Of a stretch of 64,000 nucleotides of DNA, positions 8,995-17,286 are shown piece after piece. The stretch is from an uncultured archaeon (lineage in GTDB: Archaea; Halobacteriota; Methanosarcinia; Methanosarcinales; Methanoperedenaceae). The notes beneath the pieces were generated by a model. It searched no databases. It saw only the letters and a program-made list of their open reading frames with translations, and had not been told where the DNA came from. The translations under genes were made by a program, and so were the position numbers. Position 1 is the stretch's first letter. Every line of letters begins with the position of its first letter. The stretch is from positions 18,323-82,322 of the forward strand of contig CABMIB010000062.1 in the NCBI GenBank assembly GCA_902386135.1. The letters are read 5' to 3'.

Positions 8995-9738
8995 ATGTAT
9001 ATTTCTCGGGAGCGCAAAGAATCATCAATAAAAGGTACCGGCATTCAGTATATTCCTGGGCATGATGAGAATTTTGTCGATTTCGTAATTGAAAATTATC
9101 TTCCTGAATCTGGAAATATTTTAGATCTTGGAGGAGGAGGACTTCGCTTTGCAATTCCAGTTGCACTAAAAGGAAAAACAGTAACTGTAGTGGATATAGA
9201 CATAGAAAGTCTTGATGTCACTAATATCATAGAGAGGGTTAATAAAAACGAGAAAATGAAACTCAAGTTACAAAGTGTAAAGGGATTTATTCAAACAAGA
9301 TTACAGAATATGTTTGATTTTTTAGATGAAACCGATAATAATTATAGTTTTGTTTCAGCGTTTAGAGTTATACATTTTCTCTCTCCCGACATGTTATCAA
9401 AATTCTTATGTTTGGTTCATAGAAATTTAGACTTGAATGGGATTTTTGTTCTTTCTGCCATAACGCCTTATAATTTTTTAAATGTGAATGAGTTTAATGA
9501 AATATATCTTAATTCAACTCCAATAACAGAGAATATTTTGTACCGAAAATTTAATAGCACTCTTGAAGCAAAAAATATAAAGAAACAACAAAATTTACCT
9601 GACTACCTACACTTGATAGACAACAAGTTTGTTGATTCTCTATCGAAACGACATGGATTCGAAGTTATTGAGAGTGGTTTACAATCCACCAGAATTGTTG
9701 GAGGTTATATATTGAGAAAAAGTTCAGACTACCTTTAG
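8995..9738 (+). CDS. SAM-dependent methyltransferase-like protein
   Basis: A 247-residue protein with a class I methyltransferase N-terminal half: ILDLGGGGLRFAIPVA is motif I and TVVDIDIES the acidic motif II, followed by an ALRVIHFL-like segment around residue 120. The C-terminal third is unusual and matches nothing I recognise. It lies 15 bp after the GT2 gene. The substrate is unknown; an O- or N-methyl group on the Fuc4N-type sugar is possible given the neighbours. The gene is markedly AT-rich compared with rmlB. Confidence 0.65.
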   Translation: MYISRERKESSIKGTGIQYIPGHDENFVDFVIENYLPESGNILDLGGGGLRFAIPVALKGKTVTVVDIDIESLDVTNIIERVNKNEKMKLKLQSVKGFIQTRLQNMFDFLDETDNNYSFVSAFRVIHFLSPDMLSKFLCLVHRNLDLNGIFVLSAITPYNFLNVNEFNEIYLNSTPITENILYRKFNSTLEAKNIKKQQNLPDYLHLIDNKFVDSLSKRHGFEVIESGLQSTRIVGGYILRKSSDYL

Positions 9739-9768
9739 AACTCAATTTCTTCTAAAATAATATTGATA

Positions 9769-9781
9769 CTATAAAATATAT
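9769..9781 (+). promoter_or_regulatory. possible internal TATA box
   Basis: The run ctataaaatatat in the 112-bp gap before the WbqC gene looks like an archaeal TATA element about 70 bp upstream of the GTG start. It could provide internal transcription within the long operon. AT-richness makes chance matches common, so this is weak. Confidence 0.25.
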
Positions 9782-9850
9782 AGTAAGACCTATATTGTTA
9801 GTTAATGGATTTCCGGCATATTAATAACATTCATAACGGGTGTAATATAA

Positions 9851-10552
9851 GTGAGTAAAAAATTAGCAATCATTCAATCAAACTATATTCCATGGAAAGG
9901 CTATTTTGACATTATTCATGATGTTGATTTATTTATTTTTTTTGATGATGTTAAATACACTCATAGAGAATGGAGAAATCGTAATTTAATAAAAAAACCA
10001 AACTCTACATTGTGGCTGACTGTTCCCGTTGGTTCTGACCAAGACAGGTTAATTTATGAAGTTCAAATAAGTGATGAATCTTGGGCCAACAAACATTGGA
10101 AAACACTCGAACGATTTTATGCCAAAGCGCCATACTTCAAAGTATACAAGGAATTTTTCAAATCTGTTTATCTTGATAGAAAATGGAAGTATTTATCAGA
10201 ACTAAACCAATTTCTTATTAGATCAATTTCTACAGAGTTTCTTGGAATACAAACTGAATTCAGGGACTCTCGTGAATATAATGCAACAGGCAATAAACTT
10301 GATCACCTGATGGACCTGATAAAGAAAACTGGGGCAGATATTTATATATCCGGACCCTCAGCTCGAAATTATATAGATACGCAAAGATTTGAGGATGCTG
10401 GGATAAAATTGATATACAAAAATTACGTCGGCTATCCAGAATACCCACAATTCTATCCTCCATTTGTTCATGAAGTTACAATACTTGATTTACTTTTTCA
10501 TGTCGGGCCTGATGCTCCTTATTATATTTGGGGATGGCGTGAAAGCAAATAG
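9851..10552 (+). CDS. WbqC family protein
   Basis: Recognised by the WbqC family start (AIIQSNYIPWKGYFDII), the DDVKYTHREWRNRN segment and the closing segment rich in Tyr/Pro. The family occurs widely in O-antigen and capsule loci, usually near Rml/RffA or FdtB-type aminosugar genes; its activity is not settled as far as I know, and acyl transfer to an amino sugar is one suggestion. Here no RffC-type acetyltransferase accompanies RmlA-RmlB-RffA, so this protein is a candidate for modifying the amino group. The start is GTG at 9851. Length 233 is normal. Confidence 0.8.
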   Translation: MSKKLAIIQSNYIPWKGYFDIIHDVDLFIFFDDVKYTHREWRNRNLIKKPNSTLWLTVPVGSDQDRLIYEVQISDESWANKHWKTLERFYAKAPYFKVYKEFFKSVYLDRKWKYLSELNQFLIRSISTEFLGIQTEFRDSREYNATGNKLDHLMDLIKKTGADIYISGPSARNYIDTQRFEDAGIKLIYKNYVGYPEYPQFYPPFVHEVTILDLLFHVGPDAPYYIWGWRESK

Positions 10553-10656
10553 AAAGTTCTATCTGAATAATTGTGAGAATCTCCTATGGAAATGATGGTG
10601 CAAAAATTTGTCCCGATTATCATTAATATTTAAAAGGAGAAGTAATTTAATGAATC

Positions 10657-11015
10657 ATGAAATTGTATTTTAACTTCATTTTCATAATTTTATCGATGTT
10701 ATTCCAAACTATGGGTGGTATTTTTGGAAAATTTGCTTCCATGACAATTGATAGCTTCACCATTATAGCTATCATTCCAAATATATTCTACATCTTTTCA
10801 ATAGTCTGCACGCTACTGCAAGCCATTGTCTGGCAACAGGCTCTGAAACATTACCATTTATCGTTTGCGTATCCTTTCATGAGACTAGTAAACTTTGTTA
10901 TATTAATCCCTGCCTTTTTTTATTTAAAGAAAGTATTACCATTGCAAACATTATTGGGCTAGGGATTATCTCATGCGGCATATATTTTCTTTCCAAGGAT
11001 GAAGCATGGAAGTGA
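10657..11015 (+). pseudogene. ArnE-like small flippase subunit (EamA/SMR fold), frameshifted
   Basis: Four-helix EamA/SMR-type membrane protein resembling ArnE, a subunit that flips polyprenyl-linked aminosugars. The frame from ATG 10657 gives three helices and then shifts: it ends at 10962 with a spurious LLG tail. One extra T in the T7 run at 10915-10921 restores a frame reading ESITIANIIGLGIISCGIYF, the expected fourth helix, ending at TGA 11013-11015 and overlapping the next subunit by 10 bp. So the gene is intact but for one base. A GGAG ribosome site lies at about 10636, better spaced to an ATG at 10650 that is closed after seven codons. The lesion may be real, phase-variable, or a sequencing error. 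Confidence 0.7.
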
Positions 11016-11344
11016 TGATTTATTACTTGTTCGCGATGCTGAGCATCCTGCTTACAGGAGTTGGCCAAACACTTATTAAAATTGGAGCGCACAATGATAA
11101 CACTCTATTTGGAATTTATTTTAATCCAGCAACAGCAACCGGGTATTTCTTATTTCTTATTGTAACGATTAGCTCAGTGCTGGCATTGAAAGGAATAGAC
11201 CTAAAAGTATTTTATGCTCTAACTTCATTAAATTATATTGTAGTAATGATTTTATCCAGAGTTGTGCTTAAAGAAGAAATGAGCAGGAACAAGTTGCAAG
11301 CCATGTGCCTGATTGTTCTTGGAGTAATTGTATTTAATTCTTAA
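11006..11344 (+). CDS. ArnF-like small flippase subunit (EamA/SMR fold)
   Basis: A 112-residue protein with four predicted transmembrane helices (about 5-25, 38-58, 63-80, 92-110). The pattern GVGQTLIKIGA in helix 1 and a C-terminal VVLKEEMSRNKLQAMCLIVLGV match the EamA/SMR half-transporters ArnE and ArnF, which act as a heterodimer to move polyprenyl-phosphate aminoarabinose across the membrane. It overlaps the frameshifted partner gene by 10 bp, as expected for two subunits of one complex. Confidence 0.75.
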   Translation: MEVMIYYLFAMLSILLTGVGQTLIKIGAHNDNTLFGIYFNPATATGYFLFLIVTISSVLALKGIDLKVFYALTSLNYIVVMILSRVVLKEEMSRNKLQAMCLIVLGVIVFNS

Positions 11345-11428
11345 ATCTCATATTATCAATATTATAAAAAAAACTTGAAGTTATCTGGTCAATTACCAAA
11401 AAAATAATCAAGAATTAGTGAATAAATC

Positions 11429-12559
11429 ATGAAAATCCCTTTTAACAAACCATACATGACTGGAAAAGAGCTTGAATACATCAGCCAAGCGCATGCCAAT
11501 GGTCATCTCTCGGGAGACGGCCCTTTTACAAAGAAATGTCATGAATGGCTAGAAAAAAGGATTGGCTGCAAGAAGGCATTACTAACACATTCTGGCACGG
11601 CTGCGCTGGAGATGGCTGCTATTCTGGCAGATCTCAAGCCAGGTGATGAAGTGATAATGCCTTCTTACACTTTTGTCTCCACAGCAAATGCATTTGCATT
11701 GAGGGGTGCGAAGATAGCCTTTATAGATATTCGGCCGGACACCATGAATATTGATGAAACACTTATCGAACAAGCCATTACAGATAAAACGAAAGCGATA
11801 GTTCCAGTTCATTATGCGGGTGTTGCATGTGAAATGGAGCCCATAATGGAGATCTCTTTGGAATATGATCTTTTGGTCATAGAGGATGCTGCGCAAGGTT
11901 TGATTAGCACTTCTAGAGGCAGATTTTTAGGTACAATCGGTCATATTGGTTGTTACAGCTTTCACGAAACCAAAAATTGTCATTGTGGTGAAGGTGGAGC
12001 CATCTTATTGAATGATGAAAAATTTAAAGCTAGAGCAGAAATAATTAGAGAAAAAGGGACAAATCGTTCAAGATTTTTCAGAGGACAAGTTGATAAATAT
12101 ACTTGGGTTGATATAGGCTCGTCTTATCTTCCAAGTGAACTTAATGCCGCCTTTTTGTATGCCCAACTTGAAAAGGCAAAAGGGATTACTGAAAAAAGAT
12201 TGAAAAACTGGAATCTATATTATGAAGGTCTTAAGCCGCTAGCTATTAAAGGTCTAATAGAGCTACCTTTTATCCCAAATCAATGCAAACATAATGGGCA
12301 TATGTTCTTTATTAAAGTAAAAGATATCAATGAAAGAAACAACCTGTTGGCGTACTTAAAAAAAAATGGAATATTGGGTGTATTCCATTATGTTCCTCTT
12401 CACAGTTCAGAAGCTGGAATGAAGTTTGGTTCTTTTTCTGGTGAGGATAAATGGACCACGATAGAAAGTGAGCGACTTATCAGGCTACCGATGTATTATG
12501 AATTGGGAAAAAAAGATATTGGAAGAATAATAAAAACTATAGAAAGATTTTATGCTTAA
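11429..12559 (+). CDS. rffA: dTDP-4-amino-4,6-dideoxygalactose transaminase, RffA/WecE type
   Basis: PLP-dependent DegT-family enzyme that aminates dTDP-4-keto-6-deoxyglucose to dTDP-Fuc4N. Signatures: IPFNKPYMTGKELEYI at the N-terminus, THSGTAALEMAA, PSYTFVSTANAF, EDAAQG, and the Schiff-base Lys in SFHETKNCHCGEGG, a strong RffA hallmark. Length 376 is normal. RmlA and RmlB, upstream in the same operon, make its substrate. The gene overlaps the following GT-C membrane gene by 8 bp. Confidence 0.88.
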   Translation: MKIPFNKPYMTGKELEYISQAHANGHLSGDGPFTKKCHEWLEKRIGCKKALLTHSGTAALEMAAILADLKPGDEVIMPSYTFVSTANAFALRGAKIAFIDIRPDTMNIDETLIEQAITDKTKAIVPVHYAGVACEMEPIMEISLEYDLLVIEDAAQGLISTSRGRFLGTIGHIGCYSFHETKNCHCGEGGAILLNDEKFKARAEIIREKGTNRSRFFRGQVDKYTWVDIGSSYLPSELNAAFLYAQLEKAKGITEKRLKNWNLYYEGLKPLAIKGLIELPFIPNQCKHNGHMFFIKVKDINERNNLLAYLKKNGILGVFHYVPLHSSEAGMKFGSFSGEDKWTTIESERLIRLPMYYELGKKDIGRIIKTIERFYA

Positions 12560-14132
12560 TATTTTCAAAAAAGATTATTTCCTTATACTTATCCTATACA
12601 CTTTCGCACATGGTTTGATTCTTCTTAACGGAGGGATTTATTGGGATGATTGGGTATTATACAACGTAGATAAAGCAATTACTATAGATCGTTTTTGGCA
12701 AAATGGTGCTATATGGGTTGGCTACTTTCATGGTTTTCTCCTTTCATTTGAGAATGGTATATTTTTATATAGACTATCAGTCTTCCTGGCATTTTTTTTA
12801 TCAGCATTATTTTTGAATAGTATATTAAAAAATATAAGAGAGATAGATTCCACTTCTAGATTCTTCATAGTTTTATTTTTTGCTTTATTTCCCGTCAATA
12901 GTGCAAGAATTGCCCTGATTACCGTTCCCTATGCTTTAAGCTATTTTTTGTTTTTTCTTGGATTCTGGGTTGTTTCTAAATATTCGATAAGTAAAAATAT
13001 TTTTTTGAGATTTTTGTCCCTACCTATTTTATTCTCCTCTTTTTTTATAAAATCACTCTTGATTTTTTATTGTTTAGTAATCCTATATATTATCTATAAC
13101 GAAAAAGTCTATATTAATTCTTTAGCTTCGTTGATGAAAGGAGCCTTAAAATATATTGATTTTCTATTGCTTCCTGTAGTCTTTTGGATAATACAAAGCA
13201 TTTATTTTGTACCATATGGGTTTTATCAAGGGTATAATAAACTTAGCTTACAAGACTTGTGGCTACCACTAACATATAAAAGTTTATCAGATTCATTTAA
13301 CCTATCTTTTATCGAAGTATTAAAAGCATCGTTGCACTCGCTATCGCCTTTCATATTGATAATATTTGTAGCAATACTTGCCTTAGTAATTTCGAAGCAA
13401 AAAATAAATTATCAAGAACAAAATAACAAAGATATTTGGTTGTTTGCAATGGGCGTGTTATCTTTTTTTATAGCCGTTTATCCATATATTGTAACAAATC
13501 ATTTACCGAGTTTATACGATTGGAACAGTAGAAATCAACTCTTGGTGCCTCTCGGTTCGAGCTTCATATTATATTATGGAATTAAAATAATTTCTAACAA
13601 ATTGAGAGTAAATGTTAACGTTCGTATTTTAATATATTCGGTTCTTATTCTATTATTCATAAATGCTAATATTAATAATTATATTGAATATGAAAAAGAT
13701 TGGTATAAACAATTATCTTTAATCGAAAATCTAAAAGCAAATGATGATATTAGAGACAATACTACATTTCTCTTTAAAGACAATACTTTGGATTTTAATG
13801 CAAAAGATAGAACCTATAGATTTTACGAATATACAGGACTCTTGAAATACTCATTTAATGACGAAAAGCGTTTTGGTGAGAACTTGAATGATTTTAAGAA
13901 AATGGATGCATATAAACCATATCTAAATGCTTATTATAATATGAACGATTATAAACTAAGAGACCCAGAATTCCAGGTAGTTATTAATCATGGAGAATAT
14001 AATCTGACAAATATTGATGATTTTTTCAAATTAGAGTACCTTGAACTTTTCGAACATGAGACTTTTGAAAGTAAAGTGGGCCAATTGATCTCTCTTGAAG
14101 TTGTAAGGTTCAAAGATCATTACGAATCATGA
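12552..14132 (+). CDS. polytopic membrane glycosyltransferase, GT-C-like
   Basis: A 526-residue integral membrane protein with about eleven hydrophobic segments across residues 8-375 followed by a soluble tail of about 140 residues. The first outside loop carries YWDDW near residue 30, an acidic pair placed like the catalytic Asp/Glu of GT-C enzymes that use polyprenyl-phosphate sugars. I infer it transfers the flipped amino sugar to an acceptor outside the cell, the ArnT-like step of the module. No close named family is recognised. The gene is strongly AT-rich and overlaps rffA by 8 bp. Confidence 0.65.
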   Translation: MLNIFKKDYFLILILYTFAHGLILLNGGIYWDDWVLYNVDKAITIDRFWQNGAIWVGYFHGFLLSFENGIFLYRLSVFLAFFLSALFLNSILKNIREIDSTSRFFIVLFFALFPVNSARIALITVPYALSYFLFFLGFWVVSKYSISKNIFLRFLSLPILFSSFFIKSLLIFYCLVILYIIYNEKVYINSLASLMKGALKYIDFLLLPVVFWIIQSIYFVPYGFYQGYNKLSLQDLWLPLTYKSLSDSFNLSFIEVLKASLHSLSPFILIIFVAILALVISKQKINYQEQNNKDIWLFAMGVLSFFIAVYPYIVTNHLPSLYDWNSRNQLLVPLGSSFILYYGIKIISNKLRVNVNVRILIYSVLILLFINANINNYIEYEKDWYKQLSLIENLKANDDIRDNTTFLFKDNTLDFNAKDRTYRFYEYTGLLKYSFNDEKRFGENLNDFKKMDAYKPYLNAYYNMNDYKLRDPEFQVVINHGEYNLTNIDDFFKLEYLELFEHETFESKVGQLISLEVVRFKDHYES

Positions 14133-14145
14133 GAAACTCGGAGAT

Positions 14146-14283
14146 ATGCGAAAAAAATTCAAAGAAGTAAATAAAGAAATGATCGATATCATCAATAATC
14201 GTAGACACCTATTTATATATCCAGGAATTATTTTGAAATGTAAAATCTGCAAAATTAATATTTATGAGATATTTGAACCATGA
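14146..14283 (+). CDS. possible 45-residue protein
   Basis: A short open frame from ATG 14146, with GGAG four bases upstream, to TGA 14281-14283. Its stop overlaps the start of the next gene as ATGA, the same coupling used throughout this operon. The product is basic, with a single C-x2-C pair (KCKICK) near residue 33. It could be a genuine coupling leader, the tail of a decayed gene, or chance; no family is recognised. Confidence 0.3.
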   Translation: MRKKFKEVNKEMIDIINNRRHLFIYPGIILKCKICKINIYEIFEP

Positions 14284-15350
14284 AAAAAGCAAAACTGATT
14301 TCTCTCTTAATTCCTATTGATTTGAGCATCAAACAGGCTATGCAGAAACTGAATGATACTGCTGAAAAGATACTTTTCATTGTTAATGAAAGTGAAGTTC
14401 TTTTAGGGACTGTTACTGATGGGGACATTCGAAGAGGTCTTATAAATGGGCTTAAATTTAGCGATAAAGTCGAAAATGTGATGTGCAAGCGATTTAGTTA
14501 TATCTTTTATAATGAGCCTGACAAAAAAGAAAAAGCTCAGACGATAATGCTTGAAAAAAAGATAGAACAAATACCTATTTTAGATAGAGACAGACGCATT
14601 ATATATGTAATATTATGGGCAGATATATTTGGTAAAAAGGAAAAATTAAAACAAAAGCAGCATTTTTCAAATCCTGTTGTTATAATGGCGGGAGGAAAGG
14701 GAACTAGGCTTGATCCTTTCACCAAAATTTTACCCAAACCATTGATCCCAATCGGTGAAAAGCCAATAATAGAAATAATAATGGAGAAATTCAATAATTA
14801 TGGATTTCAGAATTTTATCTTTACACTTAATTATAAGAAAGAATATATAAAGATGTTTCTCAGGGAAAATAATTTTCCTTATAATATTGACTGGGTTGAA
14901 GAAGACAACTATATGGGGACTGCTGGCAGTCTTTCTTTGCTGGGAGATAAATTAAATGATACTTTTTTTGTTTCAAATTGTGATATAATCTTAAACGCAG
15001 ATTATGCAGACATCATGGATTGGCACAAGGAAAATAACAATCTCATGACCTTGATTGGATGTCATAAGGAAGTGAAAATTCCTTACGGCATTTTGGAAAT
15101 GGATAATGGTATTTTAAAGAATTTTATTGAGAAACCCAATTATGATGTCCTTATAAACACCGGAATTTATGTCATGGAACCTGAAGTTATATCTTTGGTT
15201 CAAAGAGATAGACCGATAGACATGAATATACTTATAGAACTAGCTTCAAAAAAAGGGAAAGTCTCAGTTTACCCTATAAATGAAGGATGGTTTGATGTTG
15301 GGCAGTGGGATGAGTATAATAAAAGTTTAAAGGAATTATCCAATGTATAA
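14280..15350 (+). CDS. ptmE: CBS-domain sugar-phosphate nucleotidyltransferase, PtmE-like
   Basis: Two CBS motifs (residues about 8-55 and 68-115) precede a nucleotidyltransferase domain that starts with MAGGKGTRLDPFTKILPKPLIPI near residue 138. This fusion is that of Campylobacter PtmE, which forms GDP-glucosamine for the GDP-linked legionaminic acid pathway. Here it sits directly before a CMP-nonulosonate synthetase, supporting the same job. The CBS pair may sense a nucleotide. The ending WFDVGQWDEYNKS is typical of mannose-1-phosphate guanylyltransferase-like domains. It overlaps the next gene by 8 bp. Confidence 0.8.
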   Translation: MKKAKLISLLIPIDLSIKQAMQKLNDTAEKILFIVNESEVLLGTVTDGDIRRGLINGLKFSDKVENVMCKRFSYIFYNEPDKKEKAQTIMLEKKIEQIPILDRDRRIIYVILWADIFGKKEKLKQKQHFSNPVVIMAGGKGTRLDPFTKILPKPLIPIGEKPIIEIIMEKFNNYGFQNFIFTLNYKKEYIKMFLRENNFPYNIDWVEEDNYMGTAGSLSLLGDKLNDTFFVSNCDIILNADYADIMDWHKENNNLMTLIGCHKEVKIPYGILEMDNGILKNFIEKPNYDVLINTGIYVMEPEVISLVQRDRPIDMNILIELASKKGKVSVYPINEGWFDVGQWDEYNKSLKELSNV

Positions 15351-16038
15351 CGGAAAAACTATATTCGGGCTGGTCCCGGCGAGAGGGGGTTCAAAAGGCT
15401 TGCCGGGAAAGAACATACGACCATTACTTGGTAAACCATTAATAGCTTGGACAATTGAGCAAGCTTTGTCGAGCAAGTATCTTGATAGAGTTATTGTAAG
15501 TACTGACGATGAAGAGATCGCAGAAGTTTCTAAAAAATACGGCGCTAAAGTACCATTCGTCAGGCCAAAAGAGCTGGCTTCTGATGAGGCGAAAGGAATT
15601 GATGTTGTTTTGCACGCTATAGATTGGATAGAGAGAAATAATACGCCATACGATTTAATACTTTTACTGCAGCCAACATCTCCAAATAGAATATCTAAAG
15701 ATATTGACAATTCAATTGAACTATTGTTCCAGAAAAATGCCCGATCTATTGTATCGGTTTGTGAGACTGAACATCATCCTTACTGGTCAAATATTCTACC
15801 GCATGACAGCTGTATGAAAGATTTTATAAGAATGGAAACTATGGATAAAAATAGACAAGAATTTCCAACTTTCTATAGATTAAATGGTGCCATTTATTTA
15901 GCTTATTCCGATTATTTGAAGATTAATAAAAGTTTTTTTGGAAATGATACCTTTGCATACCAGATGCCAATAGAAAGATCGATAGATATAGACACCGAGA
16001 TTGATTTCAGATTTGCCGAATGTTTATTACGGAAATGA
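15343..16038 (+). CDS. legF: CMP-nonulosonate (legionaminate) cytidylyltransferase, NeuA/LegF
   Basis: Activates the nonulosonic acid with CTP. It has the diagnostic start LVPARGGSKGLPGKNIRPL, the STDDEEIAEV and RPKELASD segments, LLQPTSPNR and a closing DIDTEIDFRFAE, as in NeuA, LegF and PseF. The 231-residue length is normal for the single-domain form. It overlaps ptmE and completes the LegBCIG pathway that begins at 1207; the two halves are separated by the Fuc4N/Arn-like module. Confidence 0.88.
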   Translation: MYNGKTIFGLVPARGGSKGLPGKNIRPLLGKPLIAWTIEQALSSKYLDRVIVSTDDEEIAEVSKKYGAKVPFVRPKELASDEAKGIDVVLHAIDWIERNNTPYDLILLLQPTSPNRISKDIDNSIELLFQKNARSIVSVCETEHHPYWSNILPHDSCMKDFIRMETMDKNRQEFPTFYRLNGAIYLAYSDYLKINKSFFGNDTFAYQMPIERSIDIDTEIDFRFAECLLRK

Positions 16039-16112
16039 ATTTTTTTTCTGAAAAAATGGCTGTTCAAAGTCAATTTATGTGATTAAAATAACATATAAAA
16101 TGGAGAGTTAAA

Positions 16113-17276
16113 TTGATTAAACGAGTCATTTTTCTTTTTGAGTATCCTTTTGGCCAGAGAGACTATGATAGATTTGGAATCGATACTCTGCAGGAAAATG
16201 GATTTGAAGTTGAAGTCTGGGACTTCACCCCTTTTTTGCAGCCACAGGTCTACAAAAAAGTAAAAATACCTGATCCAATAAACTGGGAAAAATGCCACTC
16301 ATTTCTAACATGGAAGGAAGCATTATCTGATATTTCGAAACTTACGCCCAGCACTTTCATTGTTTGTATGATCGGGTATCAATTTAGATCATTTGCTGTT
16401 TATAAGGCACTTTCCAAAATTAAGGTTCCTTACTGCGTATTAATGGCTAATGCCCTACCAATGATTAATATCAAAAAAGACCCTGTTTATTATCTCGATA
16501 AGCTAAAGAGAGCGACCCTTAGCAAAATATTCTATGCAATTTTTAATCGTATTCCTCATAACTGCATTGGTATCCGACCAGCTTGCATCGTATTAGCTGG
16601 CGGAACAAAATCGACAAATTACAAATATCCTATTAGCGATAAAACAGAAATCCTTTGGTTACATACGTTAGATTATGATATTTATTTGAACGAATGCAAT
16701 AAACCTGCTCAAAATGATATGAATCAAGGAATTTTCCTTGACCAGTATTTGCCATTTCATCCAGATTATATTCACTCAGGGCTATCACCTCCTTCAACGC
16801 CCGAAGAATATTATCCGAAAATTCGTAAATTCTTTGATTTAATTGAAAGAGAGACAGGAGCAAGTATTATAATCGCGGCCCATCCAAGATCTGATTACGA
16901 AATTCACCCGGATTATTTTGGTGGAAGAATTATTATTAAAGGAAAAACAGTGGAATTGATCAAAAATTCAAGGTTTATCATATGTCACTCAAGTACTGCG
17001 ATCAATTATGCTGTTCTATTTCATAAGCCTATAATCTTTATAACTTCAAATATATTTCAACAAAATTGGTTTGGGCCAACCATAGAATTGATGGCTTCCC
17101 AGCTTGGGAAAAAGCCAATAAATATAGACAATCTGATAGAAAGTAATTGGGATAGGGAACTCTCTATTGATGAAGAAGCATATATGAAATATAAACATTC
17201 TTACATCAAGAAGACAGGTTCAGAGGAATTACCTTTTTGGCAGATATTTGCGAATCGAATTAAAAAAATAGATTGA
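16113..17276 (+). CDS. candidate CMP-nonulosonate transferase, GT-B-like
   Basis: A 387-residue protein that follows legF and is not a family I can name. Its C-terminal half has AAHPRSD (His257-Pro258) and, 35 residues later, CHSSTAINYA (Ser293-Ser294). HP and SS/ST motifs in this order are the CMP-binding landmarks of bacterial sialyltransferases and polysialyltransferase-like proteins. With its position this makes it a candidate for adding the legionaminate-type sugar. The usual acidic D/E-D/E-G motif is not obvious. The start is TTG 16113 with a GGAG site 8 bases upstream. Confidence 0.5.
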   Translation: MIKRVIFLFEYPFGQRDYDRFGIDTLQENGFEVEVWDFTPFLQPQVYKKVKIPDPINWEKCHSFLTWKEALSDISKLTPSTFIVCMIGYQFRSFAVYKALSKIKVPYCVLMANALPMINIKKDPVYYLDKLKRATLSKIFYAIFNRIPHNCIGIRPACIVLAGGTKSTNYKYPISDKTEILWLHTLDYDIYLNECNKPAQNDMNQGIFLDQYLPFHPDYIHSGLSPPSTPEEYYPKIRKFFDLIERETGASIIIAAHPRSDYEIHPDYFGGRIIIKGKTVELIKNSRFIICHSSTAINYAVLFHKPIIFITSNIFQQNWFGPTIELMASQLGKKPINIDNLIESNWDRELSIDEEAYMKYKHSYIKKTGSEELPFWQIFANRIKKID

Positions 17277-17286
17277 AAGGAGGAGC

